9,033 bases of DNA from Candidatus Hydrogenedentota bacterium (GTDB lineage Bacteria > Hydrogenedentota > Hydrogenedentia > Hydrogenedentiales > GCA-2746185): assembly GCA_012965445.1 (NCBI GenBank), contig DTSJ01000325.1, forward strand, positions 1 through 9,033. The letters run 5' to 3'. The position numbers and the translations under genes were made by a program. The notes beneath the pieces are model-generated. The model saw nothing but the letters and a program-made list of their open reading frames with translations. It did no database searches and was not told where the DNA came from. Shown here piece after piece: positions 6,024 to 9,033 of the stretch. The first letter of the stretch is position 1. The number at the start of each line of letters is the position of its first letter.

Positions 6024-7685
6024 ATGCAGGCGTGGATCGAAGAATCGATTCGGGAATTAGGCGAAAATCCAGTATTGCAGGGCTGTCTTGCGGCGTTGAG
6101 CACGTTTGTCCTGGAAGATCCGACGCTGCTGATGTGCGCGATACTCGTTGCTGATCAACAGATGCTGTATATGACGGCATTGATCGGTCTTTCGCTGGGG
6201 ATAGGGTTCGGTGACTGGGGATTGTATGCGATTGGGCGCGTGCTGGGGCCGAAGACGGTTGCGTGGGGCTGGGTATCGCAGCGTCGACTGGATAAAGCGG
6301 GGAGCTGGTTTGAGCGCAATCTTGTGGTGGCCTTGTTTGTGTCGCGATTTATTCCGGGGCTTCGCCTTCCAACGAATATCGCGGCAGGAATCGCGCAGGC
6401 TTCCCCAATTCGTTATCTTCCGATCGCCCTGTCGGCTTCGCTGATTTGGGTGTTCATTGCACTGACGACGATCAGCTCCCTGGGCGAGATGGTGTTGCCG
6501 GTATTGGGTGGACTGAAGTGGCCTGTAGTGTTCGGTTTGATCGTGTGGATCGTCTGGATGCAGCGTCGTACAGTTCGCCAGTTGAATGATGAAGACGAAA
6601 TGCTGATAGAAGAGTCGGCGGTGCCGGTTGCATCGTCGTATTATGAATTCTGGCACCCGGTCATTTTCTATGTGCCTGTCGCGCTGTATTATGGATGGCT
6701 GGCGATTCGGTATCGGAGCTTGACACTTCCGACGGCGGTGAATCCTTCGATTTATTCCGGCGGGATGATACGAGAATCGAAGTGCGACATTCTGGATATG
6801 GTGCCGGACGGTGCGAAACAGTGGGTTGCTCCGCATGTCGGTTTTGATGTGCCGAAAGGGGTTGTCGACACCGGGACGCTTCTTGAGGGGGCGAAGGCTG
6901 TGCTTGTGGAGGCTGGGATCTCATTGCCGATTGTCGCGAAACCGGATGAGGGCCAGCGAGGAGTCGGGGTGCGTCCGATTTATACCTGGGCAGAGTTGAC
7001 GGCGTATTTGGATGCCTATCCGAAGGGTTCAAGGATTTGTTTGCAGGAATTGTGTCTTTATAGTGAAGAGGTCGGGTTGCTCTACTATCGTATGCCGTCT
7101 GAGGAGAAGGGTCGAATTACCTCCGTCACGTCAAAGGAATTTCTCGCGGTCACGGGGGACGGTGAGAGTACGCTTCGAGGGTTGATTGAGGCCCATGCGC
7201 GGGCGCGGTTGATGACGGACGTCTTCTTCGCGCGACATGCCGGGGAGTTGGATCGGGTATTGGAGGCAGGGGAGCGATTTCAGCTTGTTTTTGCGGGGAA
7301 CCATAAGCAGGGATGCGTGTTTCGCGATGGGGGCGATATGCTGACGGAAGCGATATCGGAGCAGATCGATTCTATTGCGAAGTCGATACCTGATTTTTAC
7401 TTCGGGCGCTTCGATGTTCGTTTCGAAGATCTGGAATCATTTCAGCGCGGGGAGTCGTTTACGATTATAGAAATCAATGGTGCTGGCGCTGAGGCCACGC
7501 ATATCTGGGACCCGGAGGGGACACTTTCTGATGCATACGGAACGCTGTTTGAACAGTTCAGGGTTCTGTTTGAGATTGGCGCGGAGAACCGAAAGGCGGG
7601 ACATCGACCGCTTGGCGCGATTCCGTTTTTGAATGACGTTTTGCAGTATCATAGAGTCGCGCGGCATTATCCGTCGGCGCAATAA
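6024..7685 (+). CDS. Fusion protein: DedA (VTT) membrane domain plus ATP-grasp ligase
   Basis: A 553-residue two-module protein. Residues about 20-180 are a DedA/VTT membrane domain: FVLEDPTLL (28-36) with the conserved acidic residue, GDWGLYAIGR (63-72) and the signature SRFIPGLRLPTNIAAG (107-122). DedA proteins are linked to moving polyprenyl phosphates or phospholipids across membranes. A hydrophilic linker and another hydrophobic segment (about 211-228) follow, then RYRSLTLPT and NPSIYSGGMIRESK (229-253). Residues about 265-525 form an ATP-grasp ligase: KPDEGQRGVGV (306-316) for the phosphate-binding lysine and loop, QEL (341-343), TSKEFLAVTGDGEST (369-383), DVRFEDL (464-470) and EINGAGAE (483-490) with the metal-binding Glu and Asn. 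ATP-grasp enzymes join a carboxylate to an amine via an acyl phosphate. GAGG 8 nt upstream supports the ATG. The next two genes encode aminolipid-type acyltransferases, so a lipid head-group ligation is likely. Substrates are unknown. Confidence 0.88.
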   Translation: MQAWIEESIRELGENPVLQGCLAALSTFVLEDPTLLMCAILVADQQMLYMTALIGLSLGIGFGDWGLYAIGRVLGPKTVAWGWVSQRRLDKAGSWFERNLVVALFVSRFIPGLRLPTNIAAGIAQASPIRYLPIALSASLIWVFIALTTISSLGEMVLPVLGGLKWPVVFGLIVWIVWMQRRTVRQLNDEDEMLIEESAVPVASSYYEFWHPVIFYVPVALYYGWLAIRYRSLTLPTAVNPSIYSGGMIRESKCDILDMVPDGAKQWVAPHVGFDVPKGVVDTGTLLEGAKAVLVEAGISLPIVAKPDEGQRGVGVRPIYTWAELTAYLDAYPKGSRICLQELCLYSEEVGLLYYRMPSEEKGRITSVTSKEFLAVTGDGESTLRGLIEAHARARLMTDVFFARHAGELDRVLEAGERFQLVFAGNHKQGCVFRDGGDMLTEAISEQIDSIAKSIPDFYFGRFDVRFEDLESFQRGESFTIIEINGAGAEATHIWDPEGTLSDAYGTLFEQFRVLFEIGAENRKAGHRPLGAIPFLNDVLQYHRVARHYPSAQ

Positions 7686-7704
7686 CGGGTAACGGAGGCG
7701 AAGT

Positions 7705-8529
7705 ATGGCAGAGCATGAAATCGATGTGACGCGGTTGACGACGCGTCCGATTTTGTCCGCAGAGGATTTCAAAGGTTCGTGGGGCGCTGTGGACGTGCTG
7801 AGTCTACCAGGAAATGCCGGGGACCGCTATCTGATTGGATTCGCGCATTCAGATCGCAGCGTTGAGCGCGCACTGCGTTTGCGGTATGAAGTGTTTAATC
7901 TTGAACTGGATGAAGGTCTGGCGTCATCGGCTGCGACCGGCCTTGATCGCGACGATTTTGATGCGCAGATGACGCATTTACTGTTGATTGAGCAGGCGAC
8001 GGGCGCGGTGGTCGGGACCTACCGGATGCAGACCGTGGCGCATGGTCTTGCGCATGGAGGGCTGTACTCCGCCCAGGAATTCGACATGTCGGGTCTGGAG
8101 CCATATTTTGACGAGGCGATTGAGCTGGGCCGGGCATGTCTGGCTGCTGACCATCGATCAATGCGGGCAGTGATCGCTTTGTGGCAGGGGATCGGCGCGT
8201 ACATGAATTTGTACGGCCTCTATTATATGTTCGGCTGCTGCTCCCTGACGACGCGAGACATGCTCGACGGCTGGCGCGCGATGAAGACGATTCGGAAGAA
8301 GGGTCATTTGCATGACTCGGTATATCTTTCTGTGCTGCCGGAGTTTTCGTGTGGTGATGAAGTGGAGGTGGACGCGATTCCCCTGCCGAAGTTGTTTCGG
8401 ACATACATGCGGCTTGGCACCAAGGTCGTTTCTGCGCCCGCGATTGACCGGGCATTCGGCACCGTTGATTTTCTGGTGATGCTGGATGCGCGTGTCGTGA
8501 CTTTTTCGCAGTTGGACATCGTTAAATGA
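7705..8529 (+). CDS. OlsB-like GNAT N-acyltransferase
   Basis: A 274-residue enzyme of the OlsB/FeeM-like GNAT branch, which uses fatty acyl-ACP rather than acetyl-CoA to acylate the alpha-amino group of an amino acid such as ornithine. Visible landmarks are LRLRYEVFNLELDEG (57-71), DDFDAQMTHLLLIEQ (83-97), VGTYRM (103-108), ELGRACL (140-146), WQGIGAYM (160-167), GCCSL (177-181) and a C-terminal block LFRTYMRLGTKV (230-241) with IDRAFGTVDFLVMLD (247-261), all typical of OlsB and the former hemolysin-like family. The amino acid substrate cannot be read from sequence; ornithine, glutamine, lysine and glycine users are known in the family. GGAGG lies 6 nt before the ATG. It overlaps the PlsC-like gene by ATGA, implying coupled translation and a joint two-step acylation. 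Confidence 0.87.
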   Translation: MAEHEIDVTRLTTRPILSAEDFKGSWGAVDVLSLPGNAGDRYLIGFAHSDRSVERALRLRYEVFNLELDEGLASSAATGLDRDDFDAQMTHLLLIEQATGAVVGTYRMQTVAHGLAHGGLYSAQEFDMSGLEPYFDEAIELGRACLAADHRSMRAVIALWQGIGAYMNLYGLYYMFGCCSLTTRDMLDGWRAMKTIRKKGHLHDSVYLSVLPEFSCGDEVEVDAIPLPKLFRTYMRLGTKVVSAPAIDRAFGTVDFLVMLDARVVTFSQLDIVK

Positions 8530-9033
8530 GCGATACGGAGACGCGCGAGACTTCGGCAGCGGACGCAGAGGGATCGGTCACTCGTCGGGCGTTTTCGAAC
8601 CCTATTCTTGCAATTTGTCGCTCGATTGCTCTGATATCGATGACTTCTGTCGAGTTAGTGATCTGTACCCTGAGATGTATTGGGCGTAATGAGGACGGAC
8701 TGCTTGAGCTCGCGCGGACTGCCGGGGTGACTTGGCCGCGGCATTGTCTCTATTGGATGGGGATTCGGGTGAGGGTCGAGGGGAATGTGCCTGAGGTGCC
8801 CGTGCTACTCTGTCCGAACCATGCCGGGTATGTCGATATACTTGCGCTGGGTTCGACTTGTCATACTTTTTTCGTATCGAGGGATGATGTGGGGTCGTGG
8901 CCTTTGGTGGGGAGGGCGTACAAGATGGGAAGGCATTTGTCTATCAAGCGGCAACGGCGCAGGGCGGTGGCAGAAGCGAATGAGGAAATTGCCCGTTTAA
9001 AAAAGGATATTGCTGATTATAGTAAACGTGCAA
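8526..9033 (+). CDS. PlsC/OlsA-like lysophospholipid O-acyltransferase (C-terminus cut by window edge)
   Basis: The frame opens at an ATG overlapping the previous stop (ATGA, 8526-8529) and runs 169 codons to the window edge without a stop, so the 3' part is missing. A hydrophobic segment at about 25-50 would anchor it in the inner membrane. CPNHAGYVDILALG (96-109) contains the catalytic NHxxxxD motif of glycerolipid acyltransferases. FVSRDDVGSWPLVGR (116-130) and GRHLSIKR (135-142) fit the next conserved blocks, with the acyl-acceptor Arg. Enzymes of this family acylate lysophosphatidate, or, as OlsA, the hydroxyl of a lyso-ornithine lipid. Being translationally coupled to an OlsB-like gene, the OlsA-type reaction is the better guess. 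It is missed by frame searches that require a stop; a short frame-shifted open frame at 8785-9000 lies inside it and is not a gene. Confidence 0.88.
   Translation, partial: MSDTETRETSAADAEGSVTRRAFSNPILAICRSIALISMTSVELVICTLRCIGRNEDGLLELARTAGVTWPRHCLYWMGIRVRVEGNVPEVPVLLCPNHAGYVDILALGSTCHTFFVSRDDVGSWPLVGRAYKMGRHLSIKRQRRRAVAEANEEIARLKKDIADYSKRA

Noticed and set aside
6057..6836. A 259-codon minus-strand open frame opposite the DedA/ATP-grasp gene
   Set aside because: The translation is rich in His, Arg, Gln and Pro, as expected from the complement of a biased coding strand, while the plus strand encodes a protein with intact DedA motifs.
7895..8455. A 186-codon minus-strand open frame opposite the OlsB-like gene
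   Set aside because: It is a compositional shadow rich in Ser, Pro and Arg; the plus strand carries all OlsB landmarks.
8785..9000. A 71-codon plus-strand open frame near the right edge
   Set aside because: It is in another frame within the PlsC-like gene, whose frame has NHAGYVD and runs on through the window edge.
1..9033. CRISPR arrays, tRNA or rRNA genes, insertion sequences, defence systems
   Set aside because: I saw no regularly spaced repeats, no cloverleaf-like or rRNA-like segments, no transposase or integrase motifs, and all genes fit regulatory, glycan or lipid roles.

Overview
The window is bacterial DNA of moderate GC content, densely coded. It carries nine protein genes, the first and last cut by the window edges, and no RNA genes, mobile elements or CRISPR. 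Protein content gives only a weak taxonomic hint. An Agl23-type GT-C transferase, a secreted discoidin-like protein opening its mature region with a YPDPYFGGTPLDY motif, a DinB-like protein and a DedA/ATP-grasp fusion together suggest an environmental Gram-negative lineage near the PVC group (Lentisphaerota, Planctomycetota, Verrucomicrobiota) or Hydrogenedentota. This is an impression from remembered families, not a measurement. The + strand is G-rich over C in both plus- and minus-strand genes, as expected if the + strand is the replication leading strand here.

Region 1 (1-1335, minus strand): a TetR-family repressor gene followed after 20 bp by a SirB1-like, transglutaminase-fold gene that runs off the left edge. 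Region 2 (1336-1501): a divergent promoter region with a perfect 15-bp inverted repeat (arms 77 bp apart) enclosing two smaller perfect palindromes, a strong candidate operator. Region 3 (1502-4453): an ALG5-like family 2 glycosyltransferase on the plus strand, convergent with a minus-strand pair made of a secreted discoidin-fold protein and an Agl23-like (TIGR03663-type) multi-membrane-span GT-C protein. One plausible reading is that the GT2 makes a polyprenyl-phosphate sugar and the GT-C protein uses it outside the membrane.

Region 4 (4454-4688): the second divergent promoter region. On the minus strand it has an extended -10 element and a leader hairpin; on the plus strand it has a promoter for the long right-hand operon. 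Region 5 (4689-9033, plus strand): five tightly packed genes, with intergenic gaps of 27, 3, 19 and -4 bp. They encode a DinB-superfamily protein, an NRDE/TANGO2-like protein, a DedA (VTT) membrane domain fused to a cytosolic ATP-grasp ligase, an OlsB-like N-acyltransferase (GNAT fold) and a PlsC/OlsA-like O-acyltransferase cut by the right edge.

The most interesting part is the last three genes. OlsB-like plus OlsA-like enzymes are the two-step core of ornithine-lipid-type aminolipid synthesis. Here they are preceded by a protein joining a probable lipid-transport membrane domain to an ATP-dependent carboxylate-amine ligase. The set looks like an uncharacterised aminoacyl or peptidyl lipid pathway with a built-in flippase-like module, resembling MprF in architecture but built from unrelated domains. 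That function is inference; the domain assignments themselves rest on visible motifs.
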